Positions 30,595 through 41,207 of a stretch of 64,000 bases of DNA are shown here, piece after piece. Each line of letters starts with the position of its first letter. The first letter of the stretch is position 1. The position numbers and the translations under genes are program-made. The notes under the pieces were generated by a model. It was not told where the DNA came from. It worked only from the letters and a program-made list of their open reading frames with translations, and ran no database searches. The stretch is from NCBI GenBank assembly GCA_963575745.1, contig CAUYUJ010008069.1, positions 282,501 to 346,500 on the forward strand, given 5' to 3'. The DNA is from Prorocentrum cordatum (taxonomy: Eukaryota; Sar; Dinophyceae; Prorocentrales; Prorocentraceae).

Positions 30595-32730
30595 GACAGA
30601 GACAGAGACAGAGACAGAGCCAGAGAGGAAGCCGTTGGCCCCTGCTGTCACCTGGGTCACCTCCGCCCGGGCCTTCGCTGGGCGGCTGCGGGGAGGGGCG
30701 CGGCTCCGGCGGCGTCTCCTGCGCTGCTGCTGCATCTGCATCGGCAGCCGTCGGCGGCGGCGGATCCTCGCCGGTGGCCTTGGTCGGCGTCTCGCCCAGC
30801 GAGCCGTTCGCGGCCTTCAACTCGACCGCGGCGGCCACGCTCTCCGCGCCGCCCTTGACCAACCTCAGCGCGTGGAGCCGGTTCTTCAAGATGTCGGCGT
30901 CGCGGCAGCACGTCGCCGCGATCTCTGGGTCGGAGGCGGCCTTCACGGCGATCTTCGATTTCGCGATCAAGGTCACGATTGCCTCTGTCTGCTGCTCGCG
31001 CCATGTGGTGTGCGACTTCAGGGAGTCATTTACCTTGACGTCTCTGTTGTGCCACACTGGCTTGACCTCCTGCTTGTGATCGGCCTCGCCAGCGCCAGAG
31101 CCCGTGGCAGACGCCGCCGCGCCTCCTCCGCCGACGGCGGCGGCGCCGCCTCCTTCGGCGCCTGCCCCCGAAGCCGCGGCCGCGGCGGCCTTCAGCCTCT
31201 TGGCCGCCGCTGCCTCGCGAGCCTCCTCGCCCTTGTCGTGGCCCTCCATCAAAGACTTGAGGTCGCCGATCTTCCGCTTGACGTCGCCGATCTGCGAGGC
31301 GGAGCCGCCGTCGGAGAGGTCGGTAGAGCCAGACGCGAACTGCCGGGCGTAGTCGAGCATGCCCGCGCCGTTAGAGAACCCACTCGCCTCGCCGAACTCC
31401 GCGTGGTCCAGGCGACCGATGGCCTTCTTGACGTCGGCGTCGGTCGCGTTGTTGAGCTGCTTGTCGGAGAACGTCGCGCCCTCGAGTTCACGACGAGCCT
31501 GGCGATCTATGATGATGTCCTTGACCTTGACCGCAACCCTGAAGGCAATTGCCAATGCAACGAGCTACGACATAACTTTGGGATTACATGGGCGCCTAAC
31601 GCTATGGATCCTCCCTCCTCCCCCTTTACTGTTTCACTCCCCGGCCACTCCTCGCTATCCTCCCTCCTCTATCCGCCTCCGCCTCACCCCTCGCCCGCGC
31701 TCCAGTTCCGACTTGACTGGGCGAGACCCTCGGCGCGCCGGCGAGGGGTAAGAGGTGGAGACGGAGGCGGGGGTGGATGAGGCGCGACGGTGAGGGGGGG
31801 CATCAACGCGAATGTAAAAGGCCAGGGCGGGCAGAAGGGCGGCAGAGCCAAAGGGCCAGAGGCGGGGCAGGAGAGGTTCAGTGGCCAGTGGCCCAAGGGA
31901 CAAGCTATACTGGACTGGAGGAAGGTAGAACGGTTTATCGATCCCAGGCCCTTGGCAGGCCCGTGGAGCCTGCTCGGGTACTCTGGGTTCTCGCCGAGGA
32001 GGTCTGTGACCGCCCCTGTAGCCTTGTACATCGCCTGCCACTTGGCGCTGGCCTGAATCGGCGAGAGCCCCCCGTTCTTCGGCTTCCCTGCGTGGTGCTG
32101 GTAGGCGATCTCCGACATCATTTCCCAGACTCCGTCCTTCATCAAGGACTTCTCCATCTGGACCTCCCTCCGGTACTGCAGCAAGGGGAAGGTTCCCCGA
32201 GGCCCGTTCGGACTGATCGTGTTGAGAGGGCAGCGCACATTGTATTGCTGCACGATCTTCAGGCGGTTGTCTGGGTCCTGGACGTAGTCATTGAACCACT
32301 TGGAACTATCCTCGCCCTGACTTTCCGCGATGCGGCGGAGGATCCTCAGAGGCGTTCTGCACTCATCGCAGTCGTTGTTCTGACAGATGAAGCACGTGTT
32401 GGGCTTCGCCTTCGCACACGTTCGGCAGACGCGCTCGCCGTCGCCTGCCTTCACGAGCTTCGCCTTGGCGCTGGCCCTGGTCTTGCCAGCTCGCTTCTTG
32501 GGGTTGGACGCGCTGGCAGCGCCCGCCTCTGCTTCTGGGGCCTCCTCGGGCTCAGCGGAATCCTGCGCAGAACAACCTCTGCCGCGGCCCCTGCCGCCCC
32601 CCGCCGCCTTCCCGCGGCCGCGCCCGCGGCCCCGCCCGCCGGTGGAGTCGCCGGCGGTGATCTCCGGCGGCGGCGGCGGGGGGTGCTCGTCGAACTCGTC
32701 CATCAGGGAATCCGCAGCAGGGACCCCCAT
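28389..32730 (-). CDS. Gene D: four-exon dinoflagellate-type protein with N-terminal zinc cluster
   Basis: Exons (minus strand): 32730 to about 31970, 31538-30661, 30099-29432, 29289-28389 (stop). The start MGVPAADSLMDEFDEH at 32730 is followed by Arg/Gly repeats. A Cys cluster (CRTC, CFIC, CDEC) and a helical block ending in NGGLSPIQASAKWQAMYKA complete exon 1. Exon 2 begins after CAG with VAVKVKDIIID and is helical and Ala-rich. Exon 3 reads ARPDISDEDKDFIKNNFL and has coiled coil. Exon 4 ends ALAVAARDHLAGMKAS and contains AMYLPPGSLFWEQVG. Splice sites are CAG acceptors and GT donors; the exon 1 donor is unclear. The predicted length is about 1,070 residues. Paralogous proteins of this layout are, as I recall, multicopy in dinoflagellates; function unknown. 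Confidence 0.6.
30499..30625. repeat. (GA)n - (CAGA)n - (GACAGA)n compound microsatellite in gene D intron 2
   Basis: About 34 GA units to 30566, then CAGA units to about 30592, then GACAGA to about 30620. On the transcribed strand this is a polypyrimidine run directly after the exon 2 donor. Confidence 0.85.
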
Positions 32731-34937
32731 CCTCGCCGCGAACTCGGACCTCCGGGCGGCGCCGGGCGGCGCCGGGCCGCGGCGAGCCACCTGGCGGCAA
32801 GCTCGATGCCCCCTGAGAAAAGCTCGAGCCACAACAGCCGCTAAGCTGCTGGGAATCAATCGGCAATCGCAGGACGGGGCGGGGGCCCCGAACGCATGAG
32901 AGGGTGCGCGGGGGCCGGGCCGGGCTGGAGGACACGCGCAAGTGGGGCCACGAGGGGTACTTTGGGTTCTCTTAGGACTCGGGACAACCCTGCACCATGT
33001 CGGGAGCGCCTCAGCCCCGCCCAGCAAGCGAGCTGCGACGGGGACGGTGGGGGAGGAGGAAGAGCAGGAGGACGAGGAGGAGGAGGAGGACGAGGAGGAG
33101 GAGGAGAAGGACGAGGAGGAGGAGGAGGACGAGGAGGAGGAGGAGGAGGAGGGGCAGGAGGAAGCGGGTGGGAGGAGGAGGGAGGAGTTGGAAGCTGGGA
33201 GGGCGCGTCTTCCTCCCTCCCTCTTACTCTAAGCCACCAGGTAACCCCCTGTGGGCTGGGCGGCTGGGCGGAGTATGACGTGGACGACGACGACGCCGAC
33301 GCCGACGCCGACGACGACGACGACGACTACGACGACGACGACGATGCTGACGATGACCTCAGACCTCTAGGTCGAGTGCGCTCGGCGGGGGAGGGGGAAT
33401 GGCCTAGGCTGGGCTGGGAAGAGGCTGGGCAGAAACGGAGGGATGGGGGAGGAAGACTGAAAAAGGGCCAGGGCTGGGGGCGGCCTCCGAGGCAGCGCCG
33501 CCGCCGCGGCGCGCCGGCGGCCGCCACGTGCGTCTTCAGGACGGCGCCTGGCGCCCCCGCCCCGCCAACGCGGCCGGCCGGCGCCGCCGCTCTTTCCCCC
33601 CGCTCTGGAGTTGTCTGGCCCGAGGCACTCCGTGACCCTCCTCCGTCCCCCTGCTTTTCCCCCTCCTCGCCACCTCGCTCGTGGCTGACCCGCCCCTTCC
33701 TCCTCCGCGCCCCCCCCCCCTTCTCGGGCAGGGGGCGCCGCCCCGTGCTTCCCCAAACAGCGCTTGCACTCAGGGGTTCTGACTGGATCGGAGATTGATT
33801 CAACGTGCGGGGGCAGCGGCGCCCGCGGTGCAACCTGTGGCGCAACTACTTTCCTGGGCGAATGGGCGCGGGTTCGCCTGGTGGACGCACCACGTGGCGC
33901 AACCTATGGCCCTGGCGCAACATATGGCAAATGGCTCACATACCCCGCGCAACATGCGTTACGCCACTTGGATCGCGCCTCGCATACGGCACATGCAGAG
34001 TGAGGTTACACCTTGCTTGGGGTCCACGCTGGCCGCTGGCAAACATAGTCATCAAGGGGGGCCGACCTCTCCCGATCCTCCGGGACTCTGGGCCGGAGGC
34101 TGGAGATGGGGAGGCAAGGGAAACGGGAAACGGGTCGTTGCGGGAGAGCGGTGGAAGGATTGGCTTGGGAGCTTGCGAACTCCGAGGGCTCCGAGGTCGA
34201 GACTCCAGACCCTTTCCACAGTCGGTACGTAACGCATGCGCATGCTGCACGGAGTGGTCACTGCAAACTGCAGAAAGCGGGCGGCTGCGCTAGCGGGGCA
34301 ATTGCGAAACGTCGTCGTCGTCGTCATCGTCGTCGCCGCCGTCGCCGCCGCCGCCGCCGCCGCCGCTGCTGCCGTCGTCGTAATCGTCGTCGACGTCGTC
34401 GTCAAGATCGTCGTCGTCGTCGTCGTCGCGGTCGCCGTCGTCTCCGGCGCCGCGGGCCCAGGGGCCCCCCAAGGGCCCTCGTGCCGTGCCGGGTGTCGTG
34501 CCCTCGTGCCCGTCGACGCTCGACCCTCCTCCGCTTGGGCCGCCTAGTCCCAGTGAACGTCCGCCCCGGACCCGCGTCCGCGAGACCTCACGCGGCGCGC
34601 CAGGTCGTCCTCGTCGTCGGTCTCGCGCTTCTTCCTCTCCTGCGCGGGCGCGGGAAGTAGAGCGAGCAGAGAGTGCCCGAGCGGTTGGAGGAGGGCGCTG
34701 ACAATAGGGGCAGACAGGCGGAGGGGAGTAGGCGGCTGCTGCTCCTCCGCCCCCCCCCTGCTCTTCCGCCCTGCCCCGTCCGCCCTCCAGCCCCCCCCCT
34801 TCTCGCTGCCCCCCCCGCGCCCCCTGCCCCCCCCCTTCTCCTCGCTGCTCACCCGTCTATCCCCCTCCCGGCCCTGCCCCATCCTTCTCCCCATCCTCCC
34901 CCTCGTCCTTCTCCTTCTCCTCTTCCTCCTCCTCCTC
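32731..34937. repeat. Upstream flank of gene D: GC-rich, simple-repeat spacer
   Basis: (GAGGAC)n/(GAG)n at 33050-33160, (GAC)n at 33280-33345, six GCGCAAC-type units at about 33830-33960, (GTC)n/(GCC)n at 34310-34440 and C-rich tracts at 34740-34935. Open frames here are repeat-driven. Any promoter of gene D should lie close to 32.73-33.0 kb, but no motif is evident. Confidence 0.5.
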
Positions 34938-34940
34938 CTC

Positions 34941-34972
34941 TTGGCTCAAGACGGCCATCTTGTTGGCTCAAG
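34941..34972 (+). promoter_or_regulatory. Tandem DinoSL-like relic upstream of an intronless ORF
   Basis: TTGGCTCAAG (34941-34950) is followed at once by a second, longer copy, GGCCATCTTG plus TTGGCTCAAG (to 34972). The dinoflagellate spliced leader ends GCCATTTTGGCTCAAG. Tandem SL relics are expected after repeated cycles of trans-splicing and retroposition. It lies 87 bp upstream of ATG 35059. The GCCAT part is imperfect and the 5' CCGTA is missing. Confidence 0.45.
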
Positions 34973-35058
34973 GGGGTTCAAGGGGTTTGAGGTAGGTTTG
35001 GTTCGAGCCACACCGGTGCCGTATACTCCCGGCCTGTCGTACTTGGGTTGGTCAGCGT

Positions 35059-36978
35059 GTGACTCAAGTTCGGTGCCTCCCCTGTGGGTTGCTTAGTGAC
35101 TCATATTTGGGTTTTGACAGTTCTTGTAAGTGGTCCCTCTGGATGGTGCGGGCCCGACTGGAGCATCAATTCGATCATGCATACTCGTCTTATTGTTTCT
35201 CAGCTCCTCCCTCCTCCTCCTGGAAAAGGAAGATGCGTAGATTTCGATTGGTTGCGTTTCGACAAGCTCAATTTGACTTCGGCACAGTGGGTTTTCAGTC
35301 AGGTGACAAACCATTTGACATCTATGATTCTTTGAACAAATATAACATTCTCTTGGGTTCTCCTTCAGTAGATGTGGGTTCTCCTTACGTGGGTTATCCT
35401 TCAGCAGATGTGGGTTACCCTTCAGCTTATGTGGGACTTGCTTCAACAGATATGGGTTCTTCTTCAGCAGACGTGGGAATGGACACATCTTCGGCGAAAG
35501 GGGGTCTCTCTTCAGCGGATGTGGGACCTTCCACTACAGATGTGGGCTCTGTTTCAGTGCCGGTGGGTTCTTCTTCTCCCTTTTTGGGTTGTCCTTCAGC
35601 AGATGAGGGTTCTCCTTCAGCAGACACTGGACTTTCTGCAGCAGCGGTGGGCTTTTCTTGTGTCTTACTTCCGAATGAGGGGGAAGGGGGCGGGATGAGC
35701 AGGAAGGAGGAGGATGAAAAGGAAAAGCGGGGCCATGGGTTGGCCGGCGCCTCTTCTACGTGTCATACACTTCGCAAGTGTCCGGATGAGTTCTCCATTG
35801 GGGCTGGCGTCCATATTCACAGTCTTACCTGTGCCGCAGGGAGGAACCTGAACGGACTGAGCGGCCACATATGCACTTGGGACGTCGCTTCAGGGCGGTG
35901 GGGCGTTCGAGTTTTGGGATTTCCAGATGTCAAGTTAATCAAAGAGTGTAACTTACGTCGAGGATCTAGACGCTACACGGGTAATCTTCGTCCTCGTCCT
36001 CCATCAGCAGATGTGGGTTCTCCTTCAGCATATGTTGGTTCTCTCTCAGCAACTGGGTGTTCTCCTTCAGCAGACGTGGGTTGTCCTTCAGCGGATAGGT
36101 GTTCCCCCCTAGCATATGTGGGACTTTCTACCGCAGCTGCGGATTCTTCTGGTGTCAAAGTTGCTCCTACGATGGACGGCAGTTTTTCGAACGTGGGAGG
36201 GGGCGGGAGGAGGAGGAAGGAGGAGGACGACGAGGAAAAGTGTGGCCAGCATGGTGCTGTCTTGGGTTGCAGCGACAATTGCTCACGTCCCAACAGCTGC
36301 GTTTCTTTACCCAATGTTCCCGCGTTGTTAGAAGCCCATGCCGCTCCTGTCTCTGTATCTCCACAATTAGTTCCCGAACCGCCTAAAGTCAGGGCTGCGC
36401 CTGTCCCCGGCGACGCTGTGGACTCCCAGCCTCCTCCTTTGTCCCGCGTAAGGGAAGTTTCGGTTGGACATTTCCGGCAATTTCTCATGGTCAGTGTGGC
36501 AGAAACTCATCCGATGGGTCCCGAGGTCGATTTGTTGTTCAGTATGGGGGACGTTGGGGACATGATGCAAAGATTCGCCGAAAGAGAAGTGGACAGGTTC
36601 TATGGGCACCTCGTGACTTTGGATAGTGAGCTGAAGACGTTGCTGCCGCCCAGGAGGGGCGATTCGACTCAGCTCTATTCGGTCTATATATCGAACATGA
36701 GCGAAATACTTGTTGCAATGGCGGGGGGTATCATGGAATTTTTTGGGCACGACAAGGAGAAAATCCACACTGTGTGCAAAGCAATTCGGACGGATGCCGA
36801 TGCTTGTGCAGATCACATTTGTACGAATATGATATATGATTTCACTCACCGCGATTATATGCAAACCGTGGCCGACCAAATGGAGACATGGGTTGATCAG
36901 TTTGGGATTCACATACCAGGCTGTTTCGTCCGGCGACGGGACGGCGTGGACAGATGGTATTCCCATTTTGTTCCTTAG
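35059..36978 (+). CDS. Intronless ORF with SPSADVG repeats; putative retrogene
   Basis: A single 639-residue ORF on the strand opposite to its neighbours. Residues about 100-205 and 315-375 are degenerate heptapeptides of the type SPSADVG, encoded by a 21-bp repeat. Each block is followed by a similar acidic/basic Glu-Lys-Arg run (near 35700 and 36210), so the cassette was duplicated. The C-terminal about 170 residues (from VREVSVGHFRQFLMVSV) look globular and helical, with AEREVDRFYGHLV, SVYISNMSEILVAMAGG and QMETWVDQFGIHIPG. No family is recognised. The tandem SL-like relic upstream and lack of introns suggest retroposition. Part of the N-terminal region (35180-35235) is pyrimidine-rich and could be an intron relic. 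Confidence 0.5.
   Translation: MTQVRCLPCGLLSDSYLGFDSSCKWSLWMVRARLEHQFDHAYSSYCFSAPPSSSWKRKMRRFRLVAFRQAQFDFGTVGFQSGDKPFDIYDSLNKYNILLGSPSVDVGSPYVGYPSADVGYPSAYVGLASTDMGSSSADVGMDTSSAKGGLSSADVGPSTTDVGSVSVPVGSSSPFLGCPSADEGSPSADTGLSAAAVGFSCVLLPNEGEGGGMSRKEEDEKEKRGHGLAGASSTCHTLRKCPDEFSIGAGVHIHSLTCAAGRNLNGLSGHICTWDVASGRWGVRVLGFPDVKLIKECNLRRGSRRYTGNLRPRPPSADVGSPSAYVGSLSATGCSPSADVGCPSADRCSPLAYVGLSTAAADSSGVKVAPTMDGSFSNVGGGGRRRKEEDDEEKCGQHGAVLGCSDNCSRPNSCVSLPNVPALLEAHAAPVSVSPQLVPEPPKVRAAPVPGDAVDSQPPPLSRVREVSVGHFRQFLMVSVAETHPMGPEVDLLFSMGDVGDMMQRFAEREVDRFYGHLVTLDSELKTLLPPRRGDSTQLYSVYISNMSEILVAMAGGIMEFFGHDKEKIHTVCKAIRTDADACADHICTNMIYDFTHRDYMQTVADQMETWVDQFGIHIPGCFVRRRDGVDRWYSHFVP
35355..36270 (+). repeat. 21-bp coding minisatellite in two blocks
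   Basis: Degenerate units of GTGGGTTCTCCTTCAGCAGA in blocks at about 35355-35660 and 35995-36140. Both are followed by a related unique segment and a GGGAGG/GGAGGA purine run, showing duplication of a cassette of roughly 300-400 bp. Confidence 0.75.
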
Positions 36979-37437
36979 GCTGTGGGTTTGCCCTCTTTAA
37001 TTTGGTTTTTAGTTTACAAGACGGCCGTTTTCTGTTAAGTATTTCTGCCTTCTGGGTTGTCACTGGGACGCAGGGTTATTCATTTCACGTCTCGGACATG
37101 TCTGCACCTGGGACCTTGTCTTTCTTTGTTTCTTTGGGTTGCATTCCCTTGCTCAATTCCAACAGGTCAGTGGGATTCAAATCTTGGGTTGGTTTCTTGT
37201 CATCAGTCACGCCGACTCAGCGGACCTGGGTTTGCCTTCAATTCTGTTGCCTTACACTTGGGTTGAATCTTACAGCTCACTTATGTGCATCACTTCTGTG
37301 GGATTCTGTTTTGGGTTGAAACGTTTTCTCCTGTCTTACTCCCTCTCCTTCTTCTGTCTTGAGTCCCTGCCTCGCGCTTTTGGCGCCCGGTGGCTTCTCA
37401 GTGTTCGTGGTTTTGGAGGACCGACCTTTCAAGGCGC
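36979..37437 (+). other. Spacer with recurrent TGGGTT, no gene
   Basis: TGGGTT recurs about every 40-70 bp (for example near 37051, 37135, 37186, 37228, 37257 and 37312) in T-rich, A-poor sequence, as it does upstream of and within the preceding ORF. An open frame (to 37801) runs into the (CTC)n tract and is not credible. A site resembling the SL-relic context (CAAGACGGCCGTTTT, about 37017) follows the stop codon. Confidence 0.4.
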
Positions 37438-38628
37438 TTCATCATCATCATCATCCTCCTCCTCCTTCTCCCCCTCCTCCTCCTTCACCTCCTCCTCCTC
37501 CTCCTCCTCCTCCTCCTCCTCCCCCTCATCGTCCTCCTCCTCCCCCTCCCCTCCTCCTCCTCCTCCTCCTCCTCCCCCTCCTCCTCCTCCTCCCCCTCCT
37601 CCCCCTCTCTGCTCGTCCCCTTTCAGCGTCCTGCTCATCCCTCCCCCGCTCTCTCCTGCTGGCCCGCATGCTCCCTCCCCCGCTGTCCGCGTCGCCAAAG
37701 CTCTCGCCCATGTTGGCGATCTCGCTCTCCTTCTGAAAGTCGTGTTCCTTGTGGGCCAGATTATAAGAGAAACAAGCGGTTGGCGGGAGGGCGCGAGGTG
37801 ACCCGCGAGGGCGGCAGACGGCCGGCGGCAGACCCCACCTCCTGCAGCTAATGATGATGCACACCCCTCCAGACTCTAGCCTTCAGTTGCTGTCAGCTTC
37901 GCGCCTGCTGCTGATCCCCCTCCTCACCTCATCCCTCATCATGCCCATCCCCTCCTCCCCCTCCTCGTCTCCTCCTCCTCCTCCTCCTCCTTCTCCTCCT
38001 CCTCCTGCTCCTCCTCATCAGCCCACCCCCCGTCCTCCCTCCGCCTCATCCTCGTCCTCCGCATTCCCCCATCATCGCCAATGCGCCACCATTCCGATTC
38101 TAATTCTATGCAAGCCAATGCAAGCAATGCTTCACACGTCGGCGCGTCGGCCAGTGTCGCATCAAGAACGTTTGCTGGGCAGCCCAGGCGACGATGGCGA
38201 CGGCGACGACGATGTCACGAACACCATTGCAAACACAGTGGTCGTGATGCTGATGATGATGACGATGTTGATGGTGAATGCGATGATGATGGATCAAATG
38301 CGCTAGTCCATCATATGACTGCTGCTCCTGCTGCGTTGGATGCGTTAAGCGCCAGGCGCGATGTCGCGCCTGCGCGGGCCCTTCGGCAGCGCAGCTCAGC
38401 GGCCTGCTGGCACTGCAGGGCATGCAACGCCGCAACGCGGCGCGCGGCGTCTGAGTCAGGGCGCTAGGGAGCTCGCCCCCCGCCCATCAAAACTTTCGGT
38501 TACCAGCTGTCAAGGTTTTAGAATGGAACGCACCAGCACTGTTGGCCCACTGTTGGCCAGAGACTCACTCTGGCAGCTACAGCGAGAGTGGGGGTGGCGC
38601 CGCGGCGCCTGGAGAAGCGGCGGCCGCC
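37438..38628. repeat. (CAT)n and (CTC)n tracts and GC-rich flank downstream of the methyltransferase-like gene
   Basis: (CAT)n at 37440-37452, (CTC)n/(CCT)n to 37612 and again at 37970-38015, GATGATG-type repeats at about 38200-38295, then the palindrome at 38353-38372. Between them is unique sequence without a supported ORF. Confidence 0.6.
38353..38372. other. Palindrome downstream of the methyltransferase-like gene
   Basis: CAGGCGCGA, spacer TG, TCGCGCCTG. It is identical in its stem to the core of 27924-27947 and lies about 260 bp past the stop codon at 38629 of a minus-strand gene. Confidence 0.6.
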
Positions 38629-40567
38629 TCAGCCTCGGTTGCGCCGCCACGTTGGCGCGCCCATCGCCCAGTAACTGACAGCGCCCGTGCTCGCCACGTT
38701 CATGCCGTTCCCCATGAACATCCGATGCTGAGAGAAAGTGGCCAAATCCAATCTGCGAGGGAACTCTTTGGTTGCAGCGTTCGCCACCGCGCTCGAGACC
38801 GGCCAGCCCATGGCGAGCCAGTATTCCTCTGGGACTAAGAGACGCTGCCGGACCATGCACCAAAGGAGCGACGATTTGGTAAGCCTGGGCATGCAGGTAA
38901 TCCTAGTAGTGTCGAAACCCTCGGACACGTCCAAGTTGACGACGGCAGCGGACACACTCCAATCGAAACATTGGTCGTTCTCGTCAATCTGGCAGTACCC
39001 GTCCTTGGCACAAGCCTCCTTCGCGTACTGGAGCCGCGACCTCTCATGAGGTGTCAGGGCATCTTCCCATTTTGCCATGCCGACCTGCATGCCAAACAAG
39101 CTGTTGCGCTCCAAGATGCTCCCCATGCATGCGTCCTGCAGGTCCTGGGAGGCCTGCAAGAGCAAGTCGAGGGACGACGGCTTGACGTCCCTGGCGAAGG
39201 TCATCTTCAGCCCGCTGGATATGGACTGGATCGGCTCCTCCACCAACTCTGCGAGCGCGAAGATGCCGAACTGGCGCTTCCCAGTTGCGGGGAACCCAAC
39301 ATCGCAAGGCGAAAGCTGCATGAACTTCGCGGTGTATGTCGGCGCCAAAATCTCTAGCAGCAAGTCGCCGTTGAAGCCGGGCGCGCACTCCTGCAGTATC
39401 GCGTCCGGCTTGTAGTAGCGGGTCGAGTACGCCCGCGCCAGCCTCACGGACGGCGCGCGGCCCATGCGCGCATCGTTGATTACCATGGAGCCCCAGGGCC
39501 CCGACCCCGGGCCCCGACCCCATGGCCACATCCCAGACTCCAGACCCCCTGGGCCCCTGGGCCGATCACTCCAGATGCCGCGCAGTGGCCGCGCGCCGTC
39601 TCCCCCCTGCATTCCCTTTTGAAACCCCTGTCAACATCGGGTACGTGGCAGGGTCAAACACACCCTTCTTCTTGCTCTGGTTGAGATTGCTCCAAGGGCA
39701 GCATGTGTTCCCAGCAATCTCCACCCAGAAGGAATTCCTGTCCGACGCCCTTGGCGAGATCGGGCACTTCCCTCTGCAAAACAAGCACTCGCACTCTGTC
39801 CTCGAAACATTCGCAAAGTCACGAACGAGCCTCAGGGCCCCAAGTGGCCCTGGCCGTGAAAGCCCAGGACTCCGCGCTTCAATGCGCGCTGCGCGCGCGG
39901 GCTGAAAGGCTGGAGCACCCCGTGCATTCGCGGACATGGCCGCTCGGGGCCCTGAGCGCTTGCCCCTGGCCCCTGCGAACAACCCGCTCCTGAATGTGGC
40001 CTTCTTCAAGCGGTCGTTGATCGTCGTGAACATGTCCTCGGCGAGGCCAAGCGCGATGTCCGCGCACTCCTCTTCGGACACCTCCAGAGCGGCTTTCTTC
40101 TTGTCGATCATGCTATGAGTCTTGAAGGTCGAGGCGACGAAGTCATCCAGGTATGCTCGGTCAGCGTCAAGCAACCTGTCCAGGATGTTGGCGAACAAAT
40201 GGCGTGGCCTGTGAGGCCCAGACATGGGCGAAATCAACTGCTGTTGGGCCACGCCGGCGTCGCAAGCGAAATGCAGGTGCCAGCTCCGATCATCGTTCCC
40301 GCACTTCTGCTTCGCGTGGTCGAACGCCCTCCCGAGGGCAAAGCTGCCAGCACACGTTCCAGCGTAGCTCTCCGTAATGACCAAGTCCTGGGAGGTGAAC
40401 GTCGCGACGTTGCGAAGTGAAAAGATATCTTCGCAGCGTCGATGGCAGTGACCCTCCCACGTCAGCACCTCGCACAAGTCGGCTTTTCGGCCGCCAGGGG
40501 CTCTGGCCGCGCCACGCGACCTACTGCGATCCCGGCCAGGGGCGCCGCCATCACCGCCGCTTGACAT
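38629..40567 (-). CDS. C5-DNA-methyltransferase-like protein, two exons
   Basis: Exon 1 runs from ATG 40567 to about 39640 and exon 2 from about 39500 to TGA 38629; exact splice sites are not fixed. In exon 1, an RS-like N-terminus is followed by DLVITESYAGTCAGSFALG (about residues 61-79, motif I), then an insertion and FWVEIAGNTCCPWSN (280-294, in the place of motif IV with its catalytic Cys). Exon 2 has AILQECAPGF (motif VI position, Glu-Cys), a DVGFPATGKRQFG block (motif VIII-like, Gly-Lys-Arg) and a C-terminal GNGMNVASTGAVSY (motif IX/X position). This motif order matches the C5-methyltransferase-like proteins that I recall as abundant in dinoflagellates. The PC pair is replaced by a Thr-Cys-Cys, so activity needs testing. 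Nuclear DNA or RNA is the likely substrate if active. Confidence 0.6.
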
Positions 40568-40872
40568 CCACGAGACGGCGATCAGAATATACCACGAATG
40601 CTAAAAAGTTGAGAAATACACGAAGGCCGCCACGCCGTCACGGGCGCGCCTGTGCCAAACTGCTGCAACTACGATGATGGAGGTGACGTGGATGATGGGG
40701 GGATGGATGATAGGAATGACGACAACTAGGACGCGCCTCATCCACTGTCGGTCGTGCTTATCGCGTCGCCCCCCCCTGCTGGCAGACGAACATGCGGGAA
40801 GGCACGGATGTGGGGCCGCTTAGTCTGGGGCGCACGTGTGGCCTCGAAATAAACGCATCTGTTCTTGCAACC
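40568..40872. other. Short intergenic spacer between two same-strand genes
   Basis: About 305 bp between the stop of the upstream gene (40873) and the ATG of the methyltransferase-like gene (40567). AT-richer than its surroundings, with no repeat and no ORF. Close spacing and shared strand fit a unidirectional dinoflagellate cluster, where mRNAs are separated by trans-splicing and polyadenylation. Confidence 0.5.
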
Positions 40873-41091
40873 TTAGACGACGAGGTCGAATCGAGCCTTC
40901 GGCGATCCGTCAGCCGACGAGCGATTGACCAAGGCAAGTGAGTTGGGGAACCCAGAGCACATCATACACTTGCCCTGCTGACCGCGCGCCGCGCGCGAGG
41001 CGAGTCCTCCTCGCACCACGGCGGCGGCGCGGCTGACGATGACGCAGCTGATCCCGATGCCGCTGCGCCTCGGAGGCGCGGCAGCTCTCTT

Positions 41092-41153
<62 letters not shown>

Positions 41154-41154
41154 C

Positions 41155-41207
<53 letters not shown>

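Noticed and set aside
35355-35660. CRISPR-like or tandem regulatory array of 21-bp units
   Set aside because: Units are head-to-tail and in frame with an ORF; no spacer structure.
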